DNA of 64,000 nt from Margaritifera margaritifera (GCA_029931535.1 JAQPZY010001334.1:1488001-1552000); one strand, 5' to 3'. Shown: positions 1 through 26,580, numbered from the stretch's first letter. Notes: generated by a model not told the origin, from the sequence alone. Made by a program: numbers and translations.

Positions 1-2389
1 ATGTAAAATAGAAATCCATGGATGATAGCGCTATCTATTGTCATTCCTTGCATTCATTTGAATAAGTGCCTTCCCTTATTGTTGGTATTTTTGTTTTTGA
101 AGGCAGTTTATATATATATAAAAACTGAACATATATTTTAAGGACTTTATATTTTTTTACTTTATGTTATATACATTCTACAGAATATTTTACATCTTTA
201 CCTTTTGTATCTTATCTTTACGTTTTTTAAAAAGTATTTATCTTCCTAAAGTTTCTGACGTGCAATTCTTCATTTTTACATTTGTAGAACTTTTAATTGG
301 CACCATATAGCCATTAGCGTTCTGACATGCATACATACATACATGTATTGTCTAAGTCACAAATATTCATATTATTAGATTCGTGGATTCAGGAAGTGCT
401 GTCAACTATATGCAAACATGCATGTAGTCCAGTCACTGAAGCATATAAAAAGACATTTTGGAGCACAGGAATAGTAGTATTGATAGCCATTTTTGACAGT
501 TGTTTTATTTATTTGCCTCTTCAGACTATTTGTGTGAAATTATTATCAGTGAAATTTCATGTTTTTTGATTTACTTTTATGACTAGTTTACTACATATGC
601 CAAATTAAAATCTCCAAGTTTATAGTAGTATTTTCCTTCATTACCTGTATTTTTTTGGGAGGAATGCCATGCATACATATGGCAAACCCATGCAGTATAC
701 AAAATAAAGGTAATTTTGAAATTTATTTTTTTCAGTTAAAAGATTATTCTTACAATGTATAAACATTAGTTATCAAGTGTATTCAAATGTATGAACATAC
801 AATTATACGGTTTATACTTTTACCAAGCCGCTATAAAATTGACACCTGACTAGTACTTTATTTGAACAAATTTGAATAGGGACAGACTTTTTGTACAGTA
901 CATGTATATGGGGTTTCAGTGTGTGAGTGAAAGCTGGCACATTAAAATAATTATATTTGTAATTGATACAATGAAATAAATTTATAATTTTCATTTAAGA
1001 AAATGAATGAAGTCTTTTTTTAGTTTATCATTACAAGTATTTTAGAAATTCTTGCAGTTACCATGGAAACCAATGTTCTAACACTGTTTCTTTATGATAT
1101 TTTATGTCAAAGTATTTGCATATTTAAATGATACTATAATATATTTAATCTTATTGTTCACTTCTAATAGTTATAAAATCAACCCACAGAGGCAGATGCG
1201 CAATTTATGCTTTATTTGTATCTAGTGGTTATGTTGTATTACTTTTCTGGGACACTTGTACGTAGAAGAACAAAAAAGAACCACAATTGCTTGAACATTT
1301 CTTATTAGTTGGATCTTTTTATGCTGATATCATTGTTTTAATTTAAAACATTTGTTTCTTGAAGGCATATTAAAGCATTTGAGTTATGTACTATGAAAAA
1401 ATACATTATTTGAAATTTTTTTACCATATTTGTTGCCATGGTAACAGACAAGTAAAAACTGCTGCACTCCATTGTTGCCAAAAATATCAAGTTTATTATT
1501 TCATAAGTATAATATGCAAGTTTTATAAAGTTAGGACAAAAACTATGTGAAGTATCCTTTATGAATGACTGTGGCTTAGAATAAAAATAAAACATTGTAC
1601 CGAACTCGGCACCTGGATAAGAAACATCTTGGAGACATAATTGCAGATATTTTAAAATTATTTGTAAACATATCTTAGAGTAAGATTTAACTATATTGAT
1701 TGCTTTAAAAAAAAAGTATAATTTTGCTTTTAGACCACATACTTTAAATAAGTATTGACTGAAAGTGTAGTGGAAACTTAATGTTCAGTCGTTCAAACTG
1801 ATGATGCCTTTTATTTGGAATTATTTCTTGATAATGGTGGATTTTTTTAATGGATGATTTCTTTAAAAACTCCCTCAGTGATTTATTTATTCAAAGGTGT
1901 TCCAACTGTACCTGTTGTTTTAAACATGTATAAACTCCTTTTTTTTCAACATGCTTTCAAAGAAGCATGAAGATATTGTGATACTCTGTCCATACATTAG
2001 TACATGTACTTTAACATTCATGTGTAATGCCCTTGAACTCCTACATTGTTAAAGCTAGACACATTAAACTCAGGGTAAATGATAGTCCTATGGGTTTAGA
2101 TTGTGCCAAAACTTTAGGAATTTTGATCATGCCACTGTGAGTGGGGCTATAGGAGTAGGGTTAATTTTATATAAATTTCAATTAACTCCCGAGTTGTACA
2201 TTGTATTTCTTGTATGTCTGAAACTTTGTAAGTGTGATCATTGACCCAAGTGTCAGCACATTTCAGACTGGGACCCTTGGGTGATGCCCTCAGGTCTTTC
2301 CACACCCAACTCAGGTCTTTCCCATTTTTCCTCAGCTATATATAACCAATGCATGTTAAAAGTGCCATAAAATCCAACAAAACAAAACA
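1..2389. other. LC3 intron, no feature recognised
   Basis: AT-rich, presumably intronic. I looked for an LC3 first exon (ATG followed by a KQR-S/T-F motif and a donor) and did not find one. Open frames are short and lack similarity. Confidence 0.5.
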
Positions 2390-2775
2390 CTTTACATTCC
2401 CTCAAGAACTTTACCCCAGTCATAAAATAGAAACTATTACGATCCTCACCTATAACCTTATATACACATACTGGGCATGAAAAGACAAATGTATTAATGA
2501 AACTAACATTGATTTCAGGATCCATCCCTAACCCCAGGAACATAGCCCCAGGGTCATAACTTGGAAACTATTGAGATCCCCGTCTTGTAACCATATACAT
2601 GCTAACTGGGCATGAAAAGACAAATTTATACATGCAACTGACATTCCCCTTGGGTTCCATCCTTACCTTGGAAACTGTTGAGATCCCTACCCTGTAGCCA
2701 TGTATAGATACTTACATACTTACTGTACTTGGCAAGAAAAGTGCATAGCAACTGACAGTTGCCTCAGAGGGTAGT
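2390..2775. repeat. Degenerate ~105-135-bp tandem repeat
   Basis: GAAACTATTACGATCC (2430), GAAACTATTGAGATCC (2564) and GAAACTGTTGAGATCC (2670) head similar blocks containing CTGGGCATGAAAAGACAAAT. It lies in an LC3 intron. Confidence 0.55.
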
Positions 2776-3992
2776 CCTTGCTTTCAGAGACCTTCGCAAA
2801 AGACTTGAACTCAGGGTTGGAGGTCAGAACAGTGAAGTGAAGGGATGCATGTTTTACTAGCATATAATTCTTTTTTTTATGATCAGTGTAATCAGCAATT
2901 ATGTACATTTTTTTTATATTTCTTGAAAATGTTTAAAATGACAGGCAAAATATTTGTCGCTAACACTGAAAAAATAGAGACATTGAATGGTACAAAAATG
3001 CATGAAAATGCACCATTTTGCTGCCATAATTTCACATTTTAATTGGGGTGCATGTTCCCAGACCCCTTCCCCTCTCCCACCACAAGCATTGTTGGTTGCA
3101 ATTGAAACTAACCCTGACAGCCACCCGAATTTTCATATCAGTCACTTGTTTAAAAAATTGGAAACAGACTTGAAAATCAGACTGTTGATCAAGGGATCAT
3201 TTCCTAATCTAGTTCTGCCATGAAATACTTACTTAACATGATCTAATATTTGCAAATAGAATGACTCTTGTGATTTCTCAGTAAATGATAAATAGAGAAG
3301 CAATGTTGTTCAAAAAGTTCCAGTTTCATGTAAGTTTCAGCTTTCTTTGCTCATTGAAGCCCTCCAAAGGAGCCAGTAATATTGTCTAATTTAGTTTCAG
3401 GTAATAGGTTCACTGAATAATACTTCACCTGAGGGACAGAATGATATGAAAGGCCTGTTGTCTCTAAATTTATCAATAATTATTGTATTTATCTGCTTTT
3501 TATTTACATATACATACCTGGAACATTATTTTTAGTGCACGTAGTTATTTTCTACTATCAGCAGCTCAAATTTTTCTCCTTGGTATCTACCATCTACCAT
3601 ATTGTACGTCGACAATAGTATTATTTGAAAAGAAAAATAAGGCATTTTCTTCTTGCTAAAACATTACAGAAATTTATACATTTTTTTTTAAACAAAAAAA
3701 GATGCAATTTTGTTAGTGAATTTTAAACAATAGGCCAAAACCTTTTTCATCCTTCATGGTGGTCATATAATAAAAGTTGACGTAAGTAATTGTGGATAAT
3801 GAAAGTAGCGTTTTCAAAAAAGTTATAATTTGGAATTATGTCTATTTGTGACTTTAATAGGTCACTGAAAGGTTTTTGTCAAGATATTTTTTTCACTTCC
3901 AGTCATTGAGTGTATGTTTTGCAGATCTTTCAGGCAAAGCAGAGGTTAAAAATGCTTAATACTATTACATGTATTATTTTACTCTTTTTCAG
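2776..3992. other. LC3 intron, nothing recognised
   Basis: AT-rich noncoding sequence with short poly(A)/poly(T) runs; no repeat partner found within the window. Confidence 0.5.
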
Positions 3993-16782
<12,790 letters not shown>

Positions 16783-16905
16783 CACCACTGCCAAGGTGTT
16801 ATTATTATGCTGTGCTGAAAACCATTTTTGCTTGTGTAGAATGTACACCAAACTGCAAATAACATAGATCCAGGTCTACCATGACATAATGCAGTGGAAG
16901 ATCAT

Positions 16906-17300
16906 GGTCTACTTAAAACCATAAATAGATCAAACAGCGTAGACCCATCACACATGTAGTGGATGATAGGCATACACTGTGTACTTGAAGCCATAAATAG
17001 ATCAAACAGCATAGACCTATCACACATGTAGTGGATGATAGGCGTACACTGTGTACTTGAAACAATAAATAGATCAAACAGCATAGACCCATCGCACATG
17101 TAGTGGATGATAGGCATACACTGTGTACTTGAAAGCATAAATAGATCAAACAGCATAGACCCATCGCACATGTAGTAGACGATAGGCATACACTGTGTAC
17201 TTGAAACCATAAATAGATTAAACAGCATAGACCCATCACACATATAGTGGATGATAGGCATACACTGTGTACTTGAAACCATAAATAGACCAAAAAAAAC
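16906..17300. repeat. 72-bp minisatellite, about 5.5 copies
   Basis: The unit includes GTGTACTTGAAACCATAAAT, AGATCAAACAGCATAGACCC and GTAGTGGATGATAGGCATAC; it recurs exactly every 72 bases (16979, 17051, 17123...). Because 72 is divisible by three it produces two long but meaningless minus-strand open frames. It starts about 120 bp after the LC3 stop and may be in the 3' UTR. Confidence 0.9.
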
Positions 17301-17344
17301 ATATACCTTGATTTAGTATCACATTATGCAGTGGACAGTCAGGG

Positions 17345-17710
17345 TCTACACTGATTACATGAAACCATAAATACACCCAACAGCATAGATCCTGGTCTGA
17401 CCACACTTTACAGAACAGAACACAACTTTATTTATGTAATATTTCTCAGGCCCCTTGCATGTAGTGGAAGATCAGGTTAGACACTGTTTACATGAAACCA
17501 TAAATACAGCCAACAGCATAGATCCTGGTCTGACCACATTTTACAGAACACAACACAACTTTATTTATGTAATATTTCTCAGGTCCCTTGCATGTAGTGG
17601 AAAATCAGGGTAGACACTGTTTACTTGAAACCATAAATTGACCCAACACTAATCCGACTACACATTATGCAGTGACAGATCAGGGTCTACAGTTTGCAGT
17701 TTGGAGCATG
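17345..17710. repeat. ~132-bp tandem repeat, about 2.5 copies
   Basis: Blocks with ATGAAACCATAAATACA, GATCCTGGTCTGACCAC and CAACTTTATTTATGTAATAT recur at about 17361, 17493 and 17629. Pieces (TTATGCAGTGACAGATCAGG, GTCTACAGTTTGCAG) resemble diverged arms of the double-hairpin MITE. Confidence 0.6.
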
Positions 17711-20689
17711 TTTTATGCAAAGAAAGTATTGGTAGTAGAGGTCATTCACATTTGTTTGTAAATACTAGCATGTTGCATTCATAAATTGTCTCAACTTGTA
17801 CATGATGCTGTATATATCTGCAAACAGGGTGAAAATCTTTTTATTTTGTCAAAACTAATCCTTTGTTCTGGGTTCTTTTATTTGTCACGGAGGTAATAGT
17901 TGGATGGTTTGATAAATCAGGGTACTTCCTTTAGTGTTTAAATAGTGACAGTATATTCCTAAGGTGTTATGCATATTTTCCATCACTGGATACATATGGC
18001 TGATGAACTGTGATTCGCTATATTCATCTCCCTTGGGTATATTCAAAGGTAATGTGTCAGGCTTATGAATAATTCATGAAGCAGTATGAGTGATTTTATT
18101 GGATCTGATATAAACTGCTCAGAAAATTCAATCCCCCACCCCACCCCACCCCCACACCTGTAAAATAGTTGTGCTTTAATGAGTTTTTTAACTTGTTTTT
18201 TCCAAAGATACTTTGGTCATGTATCACCACTATCTTTGTATGTCAAATGGCAAGTGCATTTTCTTATCTCAGTGAAAAAACAACACCTGGTTTGCTTCAA
18301 AAGACTTGATTGATAATTTATTGTCTATTACATCTTATGAATAAATGTATAGACTGAGGCTTTGCCATCCACTGTACACATGGGTGATAAGAAAGATTTT
18401 AGATTTTAAAATTTGGGTTTTGATTTGGGGAACAAATTGATTCAGCTAGCATTGCTTTAAGGGAGAACAATCAAGAAATAATTGCTCATGTTCATATAAT
18501 ATTGGTGTACTAGGAAATGATTTAACTCAAAATTTTAGTGTGTTATCTACATCAGCAATGCTATAATACCAATTATGCATCATAACATAATAAGTGATAT
18601 TGCTGGTTTTGTATTCTTCTATTGCTGTCTGTTTTTAACACAATATCAAGAATATATTTAAAAAATTATATAAGCATTATATTCTTGTACATTTGAATAT
18701 AGAAATACATTTACAGGGTTTTTAATTTTAATTCTTCCACTGGATTAAATGTTTTTGTTTCCTAATTGTTAAATATTACACAGACTTCATTATTCTTTTG
18801 ACAAATGGTTAAAAAAAAACTTGCACTGAAAAGTTTGTACAGTTAAGAATGATAAACGGTTTATATGCAATTTTACATGTATCCATTTATAAATGTGCTT
18901 TGTGTATTACAAATTTTAAGATTTGCCTACTTGTTTTTGTACTGTTTCATGCAATCTCATGTTTTTTTACACTCTGCAGTGTGAGTATGCGAATTCATCA
19001 TAAACTAGTTATATAACTTGTTTACTAATGCCACTTTAGGCTGAAATTTCATGAATACTGTCTTTAATCCAAATATCCGGACCCTCCAAAATTTGTAATA
19101 ATTTTCAATAGTACATAAAATTTCAGAACAAGTACATTTTGTTTAACAGACAGAAAAAAATTCAAGTTGAAACATAAACTAACAAATGTTTTATCCAACG
19201 TGTGATTGAATAAATGACCATTGGATCTTGAAACTCCTTTGATCACCTTAATTATCGACTGAATTCCTCAGGCCCTCCAAGCTTTTACTCTTACCAAAAA
19301 TTATAACTAAGTTGGAAACATGCTTCTAACACAACTAGATCTTTGTAAACTTACCTCCAATGGTAGTATATTTACATGAACAAAAAGAAAAACAGCAAAA
19401 CTGCACCCAGTATTCTTTATTTGTAAAAGAAAACAGCAAAACATTATCATGTGTTTTTTTTTGGCAAGCAATGATATAATGCAACCCAGTTTACCTAGCC
19501 CACTTTCAACCTGCATTAATGATTGAATGTACTGTGCACATCAGAACACAATAGAGATATTAATTTTCTGGACAAGATATTTGGGAAAAATGATAATTTT
19601 AATTTGCACACCAATTATTTGGTCAGGGAGAGAAGTAATTATTTTTTAATGTCTGGATTTTTTGTTTAATGACGCTACCAGAAATTTCAAATGTAGGCTT
19701 TTATAACATTTTGTTGTGATGGAAATGAGGAAAAAGAAAACATTCACATTTTTTTTTTTTGCTGAGGTTTGAATGTTTGAGGAAACAAACAATATTTTAA
19801 CATGGTTTGACATAGATTCAGTTTCTTTTTTTTTGAAATTGTTTCATTGTGTACAGTAAGTTGCCAGTCAGTAAAAAAAATTTATTTAGATGAATTTGAA
19901 TCTTAAAAAGGATTTCTGTTCAATAACTAGACTAACCTGAAAGACTGCATGTACACAATTTTTAACTGGGATAGAAGATGGGGACTTTATCCCTAAGGAC
20001 ATTTTTCAGCATGAAGCAGGGAAATTGTTACCATCCTGTGTGTTTACTTTTGTCATAATATTTGAAAAGCCATATACACATATAGAAATACACTTGACAC
20101 TTGATTAGTAAACTTGAAAAATTGGTACTAAATGACTAGATTGAATAAGCCCCATTTTCTGCCCCCATTTTCTTTTGAAAAAAAAAATTCATTAATTTTA
20201 AGACTGTGTTGATGTGTCATTATACAGATCAAACTTTGTTACAGTCATTTTCTTTATAGACTTCTATTTCATAAAAAAAAAAACATTGAACATGGGCTGG
20301 TAAATTAGAAATTGGAGAATATATGCAAAGTTCAGTAACTTAAAATTCAAAATTAGATATGAGCACAGGCTTACTCCACGAAGAAATGTAAACAGATTGT
20401 GTATCTGTTATGGACATACTTATGTTCAAAATATCATTGTGGAGCAAGGTTGCACTGGTGTCTAGAAACATATTTTTAAAATGTTACTATGTAGTATTGT
20501 AATTTTGTTGCTGTTGCATCATACCCACTTTGAAGTCAGAGAACCACTACATGTAAAGAAATTGAACTGCAGTTGCTCGCTGCATCTTTAGCTTTATTCC
20601 AAGCAGAATAATATACTTTAAAAATACAGAGAAATAAAATATTTAGATTGTTTGAAACAATCTTATTCATCATTTTCTTTTCATTTTAG
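17711..20689. other. Intergenic / possible LC3 3' region
   Basis: About 3 kb of AT-rich single-copy-looking DNA containing the G-quadruplex tract at 18133. No coding exon recognised on either strand. Confidence 0.45.
18133..18157 (-). other. G-quadruplex-prone tract
   Basis: The minus strand carries four runs of four or five G separated by single T's (GGGGGTGGGGTGGGGTGGGG), an almost ideal quadruplex-forming pattern, about 1.35 kb downstream of the LC3 stop. Confidence 0.6.
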
Positions 20690-21180
20690 CTCACCTCGTC
20701 AAAAGAGGCTCATCGTGACCTGTATTTCATCTTTTACAGGCTTCTGTTAAGTTTTTGCATTTAGCTCTTAACCTAATTAGTTTTTGGTGTGTTATATGCA
20801 TAATATCATACCTTGAATCATGAAACTTGGTGAGTAGATGCATCTTGATAAGTTCTATATCAATTTTGCCAAAAGAAGTCTCTGTGACATTTTATGCTCA
20901 GTGACTTTGTTCAAAATTTTGTGTTCAAAGTTCATTTCTTGGGTGCTGTTTCTGTCCCTGTCATGAAACTTGATAATTGGATACATCTCTGTTACGACAA
21001 TTCTCTTAAAACCAAAGAAGGTCACTGTGACCTACATTTTATGCTTTACTAACAGGTGGCAAGTATTTGCATTTATGATCACATGGATTCATCCATGCAA
21101 GACCTATATACATCCTACCCTAATCAGAAGGCCCTTTGTGACCAAGGCAGTTGGAAGTAGGAATAAATATATTTATTAAA
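20690..21180 (+). repeat. Molluscan-type dispersed repeat (AGCTCACCTCGTC family)
   Basis: Starts with an imperfect palindromic head (AGCTCACCTCGTCAAAAGAG) and contains degenerate internal units with GTGACCT, ATGAAACTTG and GATGCATCTTGAT. Similar phrases occur at 46440-46960. No coding potential. Confidence 0.4.
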
Positions 21181-21594
21181 TGGTAAAATTTCCATAAAAA
21201 TTTCTATACATTGTATATTGATATGTTACCCTGGGCAAGTTAACTGTGTATTCTCCATGTGGATGAGTATAGGAATTAGGTGACTGCATGCTTCATGCTT
21301 TTCATGTGAGGCCTCACCTGTGGTTAATCAAGGTAATTATTGATGCATGAACTATGTACTGCTGGCTGTCACTCCTAGGTTACTCAATGCCTGTGACTTT
21401 CAACCAGTAATATCTGGTTTCTATGGGTGGACAATAATAATAGCTTTTCAAGCAGAGCTTAAGAACAGTGATTTTAAAAAATGAATACAAAAATAACTTT
21501 AATCTGTTTATTTATCAACTTATTACCTCCACTTTGATATGATAGAAAAGACTGCTCTTTTTTATTCTTTTATGTCTTTTATGTCCTGTCACAG

Positions 21595-21735
21595 TAGGTA
21601 GGTAGATAGGTGGGTGGGTAGGTAGGTAGGTGGTTTCACAATTTGTCAGCACAATACTGGCCATATAGTGCCAATTAAAAGTTCAAATTTCAAATTTTAA
21701 AAGGATTAAAAGTTCTAATGTAAAGATAAAAGATT
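21595..21735. repeat. GGTA microsatellite and SINE-like fragment b
   Basis: A (GGTA/GGTG)n tract at 21596-21632 is followed by the second copy of the fragment described at 16074-16185. Confidence 0.5.
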
Positions 21736-22334
21736 GCCAAAAATCTTTAGTTGGAAAAGGGGCTAAGATCACTTTAATCTAAATTTATTTGCTGCATGAT
21801 GTTTACAGTGGCTACTGGAGACTAGTGAAAGTAGAGGTGAGCTATGTAATCATTGATTACACATTCGTTTCCCTTTTGTACATGGCTTGATTTTTTTGAA
21901 GGGACACCAGCAAGGATTTGAAAGAGACAAGGGCATTGTTTAAAGTCATATTTTTGTTGTTCAACAAACCTGAATAATACTATCGTATGATATCACAGAA
22001 ATTAGGCCTTAACAATAAGACAGATGAGTATATATCTGATTAATTTCCAAATAGGATTAAGACGTTTTATGCTGAATTTTTTTTTTAGTCTCTTCCGTCG
22101 ATATCCATGGGGAATATTCATGACTCCTGAAATAAAACTACCAAATATCTAAATAGTATATTTAAGACAGTTTAATTGAGTCGTCTTCATATTTTTTCAG
22201 TATTAATTTTAATAAAGTCATCTTTTTTCATATTATTTCAGTATTAATTTTAGAAATAAATGCAGCAGTATCCTTAACATAAGGCTATATTGTAAACACA
22301 CTATATGTAGATCTGACTGAAACATGAGGCTTAA

Positions 22335-22430
22335 CAGGGATAATGAGCTCATTTGGTAAGGCAGCTGTTTGCCATGCAGGAGAAAGCAGTTTAATTTCCA
22401 TGTCAGGATAAACTTTAGAAAAAAATAAAT
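22335..22430 (+). mobile_element. tRNA-derived SINE head
   Basis: GGATAATGAGCTCATTTGGT followed by AAGGC resembles an A box and GCAGTTTAATTTCC, about 35 bases on, a decayed B box. It cannot be a working tRNA gene: the acceptor stem does not close. Confidence 0.45.
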
Positions 22431-24103
22431 AACTTATGTTTACTTTAAATGCAAACTTAATGACAGCTTTAATTTTGCAATGAAACTTGAACCATTTTGA
22501 AGTTGACTTCTAAGCTGGGGATATTCACTGTTGACTCCTTGGAGCAAATTAATTCTTCATTAAATTTGAATTCTCAGCTGTATGGCATAAAAATTATAAT
22601 TTACTATGTCATCATTTTAAAATTAGTGAATAATTGATGAATAGCTATGAGAAATACATGGAAAGGTTGGACAATTGTAAGGTTTTTTAAATCTCTTTTC
22701 AGCATGCTGTTTCCATGGCAACCAGCATGTAAACAAAACTCATGTCAGAAATGAAATAACACCTCATAAATGTAAATAATATACATCAAATGAAGAAAAT
22801 GGGGGGGGGGGGCAGATAACATCCCTTATTCAGTATATTCCTTTCAGATCTGAGTAGGTTGCATAATGATCGCATATCAAGGTAAAAGAAGGGCAGAGTA
22901 ATGTATCTTTTAGAACAGTGAAACTGCTGTATTTTGTGATCTCATTACAAACATGTTCGATTTAATGCTGTTAAAATGTCATGTTTTCTTTAATTGTTAA
23001 TTGTGTTAACAAAGATGTAATTTATAGGTTTATTATAATAAGGATTCCTATTTTATTCACTTGACTTTACTGGTTTTTTTTGGTTTTCTGATATATATAT
23101 AAATATATATATATGATTGTTAATTTTTTTTAATTAGACATATAGCATATGTAGATGCTATGAAAGGGTCAATTGCTTTTGCCCATCAATCAAATTGGGT
23201 CTTTTGATATCATTGGATTTGTTACAGGAAGGGGAGCCTATTACAAGGTTGCTTCATTTCATAATTGAAATTCATTCATTCAGTGAAATTTATTTAACTT
23301 GTATACATAGATTGTTATTAGGTTAATATGAGAGGGAAATTAGACTTTGACATTATTTAATTTTTCCCTATTAATCTTTCCATGTGCAAATAATACATCT
23401 GTAAGCCAAAGGTATGACACTCAACTACATTTGCTATGTTACAGACATTTAAAATTTGTATTCTGCTGGACTAAAAATATCATTCTGATATATGAATCCA
23501 ATTTTAGAAAATAAAACATCATCAAGCTTCATAATTGGTGACATTAATTCATACTTGCATAATGATGTATAAGTTTGTGGATATTTAATGATATATTTTT
23601 GGTTCAGAATTGTCTTCCATAGAAAAATAAAACACTAAATGTGCTTGTAAATAGCTTTAATTGACTACCATTTTTGTGCTTGTAGTGGCCACCATTCGTC
23701 CTAGACTGGCAGTCAATACTGTGAGATTATAAATAATTTGATGTCTTTTCATATTAATGTTTCGTATTGTTCTCACAATTATGGAACAAGTTTAATATTA
23801 AATCCATACAGACAAAAAGAAATTAAGAAGTAGATGAAATGATGACAAATTGGTTGATTAAAGCCTGGGTCAGTATGTACTCCATATGTAGAACACATGT
23901 TTATAAAGGAAACGATGTATGAATTTTTTTTCATCATTCAACCTGCATATTTTACTTCTATACAAAGACCACCTGTTCTAAAAAGACATTTTTATTATCC
24001 CTTTGTAGACAAGAAATATAGCTCTCCTTGATTATAACACTGTCCATGAGAGCCATGGAGTATGCTGCCTTATTTTGAAACAACCTTATAATAAAGTGCA
24101 TAC
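22431..24103. other. Intergenic, nothing recognised
   Basis: AT-rich; contains poly-G at 22801 and a short TA run near 23092. No exon or element recognised. Confidence 0.45.
22801..22812. repeat. poly-G run
   Basis: Twelve consecutive G's; possibly length-variable. Confidence 0.85.
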
Positions 24104-24276
24104 AATATATACTCACGTCACATACTGTGTGGGTAGATAAAGGGTCTATGTTGTTTGTTCTACTGATTAGTCCTTACAAACTGCATAGACCCAGATCTGT
24201 GAGTGCATTATGCGATGGCAGATCTGGGTCTATGCAGTTTGCAGTTGGTATTGGCTTATACGCGAGTGTAGACGGT
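24104..24276 (-). mobile_element. Double-hairpin MITE copy 2 (one arm deleted)
   Basis: Reverse-order copy. The left arm of the CCCTGATC hairpin is missing and replaced by about 25 unrelated bases; the other hairpin and the right outer arm are intact. Confidence 0.7.
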
Positions 24277-24284
24277 AATTAACA

Positions 24285-24420
24285 GGTGCATATTGTATTT
24301 TCTTTACGGTATATACATATACTACTACATAATGAAATGGGATCCATGACCATACCTGCCTTATAACAGGAAACGTGTTATAATGAAGGGCTTTATAGTG
24401 AGGGAGTGCTGTACTATTTT
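24285..24420. repeat. Possible MITE remnant beside hairpin copy 2
   Basis: GCCTTATAACAGGAAACGTG and GTTATAATGAAGGGCTTTATAG form a short imperfect internal dyad in a segment with a repeat-like look. Weak. Confidence 0.2.
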
Positions 24421-25010
24421 TGACCTCATCCCATTTTTCTCCTTTTCAGTTGTAAATTATAACTTGACCATAATTAAGTTGGATGGGGCCATGCAGTTAA
24501 GCCCATGAAACAAATGTTAAATCAAATTAGTTTTTAATTTTTGGCATCAAGAACATTTTTTAAAAATGGTATCACACAATAAACATTTGCTTGACTTAAT
24601 GTTAAACTTTTAACAAATGATCATTCAGATCCTATTCAGGTTCATCAAATTTGACCTGATTGATGGCACATAAATGGCTTAGGAAAAAATAAATTAGTAA
24701 AACTTGTGCAGATTTACTGCTGTTGCACAGTGTATTTGTTAACTATGCCAAGTTCCTGCTAAGACATGGACAAACTATATCATGGTGTGTAGGAATGTGA
24801 AAAATGTGTTCAGTTTCTGATGTACGGTCTATTCTGTTGTTTAAAATGCAAGTGAAAAGTTGCAAAATAGTTAGCAATCATTGATACACACAGACACTCT
24901 ATTTTGTAGGCCAGCTATATCTTTGAAATACTTGTATAAATTTGTGTAATTTCTTTATCACAAATTGAGATTATAAGTAATGTGGTTTGTGATTATTTAA
25001 AGCACTAAAA

Positions 25011-25260
25011 CAAACTAGAACTGTGTCCATACAACATAGATCCCCGGCCAATATGATGCAAAGTTCCAAGCCAGAAAGGGGCCATAACTTGGGTAAATTT
25101 TGTCAGAAAATGGTGAAAATCAAACTCAACCCTGGTGTTCCTTTTACAAAGCTTTGTACCATATTTGGTTTCAATCCATATAAATCTCTCAGATGTTATT
25201 GAGTGGATATGAATTTCACTGTAATTACTTGACAGGATAACCAGAAATAGGTAATACTAC
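25011..25260. repeat. Dispersed repeat fragment
   Basis: The phrases GAACTGTGTCCATACAACAT, GGGGCCATAACTTGGGTAAA and GTACCATATTTGGTTTCAAT are of the kind that recur in bivalve intergenic DNA; similar GGACATAACTC phrases occur at 44880. From memory of repeat style, not from a search. Confidence 0.3.
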
Positions 25261-26214
25261 ATCTGGGGTCACGCTACCAGGCGAAGTTAGCGACTAAGTT
25301 GCTGAAAAAATGTAAACTTCACCATCTTCTATTGGGAAAGCGAAAATGACTTTGCCCTGTTGTTGCTTTTTTTAGATCTACACTGAGTGACAGTAGTTTA
25401 TGGCTTTTGAGATGCTCTCTCATCCCAGCCAAGTAGTTGTTAAGCCCCAGGCCAAATCGATTGCATGTTGCCTTAGCAGGTGTTCACATCAGTTGTGTCA
25501 ACAAAACAAACTCTTGCACATTCACAGGCATCTGTTTTAATAGCTGATTGACTAAATAACTCTTTCCCCCCACAAGATATCACTGCCTGATTGATGATGA
25601 AAACTTAACTTGTGTTTTGAAACTAAATCATCTTTATGTAAATAATAATTTGTGTTTTGAGAATAGAATTAGTGAAAGTACTTTTGAAATGTATCTTTTG
25701 AAGATTTTAACTGCCGTGCTTGCATTATTTTCTTCATAATATCAGTTTGAAACCATAAGTGAACCTGCTAAGGGGAATAATGGCGGACATCATCATGTCT
25801 TGAAAGTACGTCTTCATTAGACTGTCTGTTTTCATAATTCACTGGGCACATAAATTTAAGGAAATTATACAATTCGTAGCAAGCAAAGTGTAACTATTAT
25901 GTGATAAAAGATTTAGCCTAAAAATAAAATTTATTTAGTCAGAAACGTATGGGACAATGCTTGTGGAATTGAAAAGCGCTGTAACTTCAGGTCAAGGTTG
26001 TTTTCTTACATAACTCATTTTTGTGAAAATACGAGAAAAAGTAGCAAAGAAAAAAAAATACCCAACCAATACATGACATTATTATGATTACATAGATAAA
26101 TATCAAAACCATACATTTTCAATCCTATCTAGGGATTGTTGTAACAAAGCTAGAAAGTGAGTGGTCGTATGAAGAAAATCCTTGTTTCTAAAAATAGATG
26201 CATCTACTTTTAAA

Positions 26215-26580
26215 AACTTCGCAAAAAAATGACAGTCAAAAGATTCACATTTAATTTAGAATCAGCTCCCTCAAAATGCAGTTGTAAAGTTGAGATTACT
26301 CATCAGTGACCACTGTGGTTTGAATGGATGAACACTATGATGTTGAAGACACGTGTACATATGCTCTCATGTGCGTGTTATAGCCTAATATGGGGGTTGT
26401 TTCAAACTAGTTTAGAAATGTTTTCAACTGCCATTTTCTAGTGAAGAAACCAACAATAAATAAACTGTTTTTTAAGTGGCAGTTGCTTAAGTATTTTTAC
26501 CTATTTGTAATTATAATACTGTAATCTAGGTACTCCTGTCAATTAAAATTAATTACAATGTATAGTTTCTGCTATAGTTG
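26215..26580 (+). repeat. Dispersed repeat D, copy 1
   Basis: About 350 bp alignable in the same orientation with 52070-52435. Shared landmarks: CATATGCTCTCATGTGCGTG, GGGTTGTTTCAAA, GGCAGTTGCTTAAGTATTT, AATCTAGGTACTCCTGTCAA and ACAATGTATAGTTTCTGCT. Confidence 0.65.

Noticed and set aside
3924..3960. Possible LC3 first exon (reads IFQAKQRLK before the 3993 exon)
   Set aside because: The KQR resemblance lacks a start codon, the S/T-F that follows in LC3, and a donor site; phase does not fit.
16902..17302. Two overlapping ~127-codon minus-strand open frames with 24-residue repeats
   Set aside because: The 72-bp minisatellite read in two frames at once.
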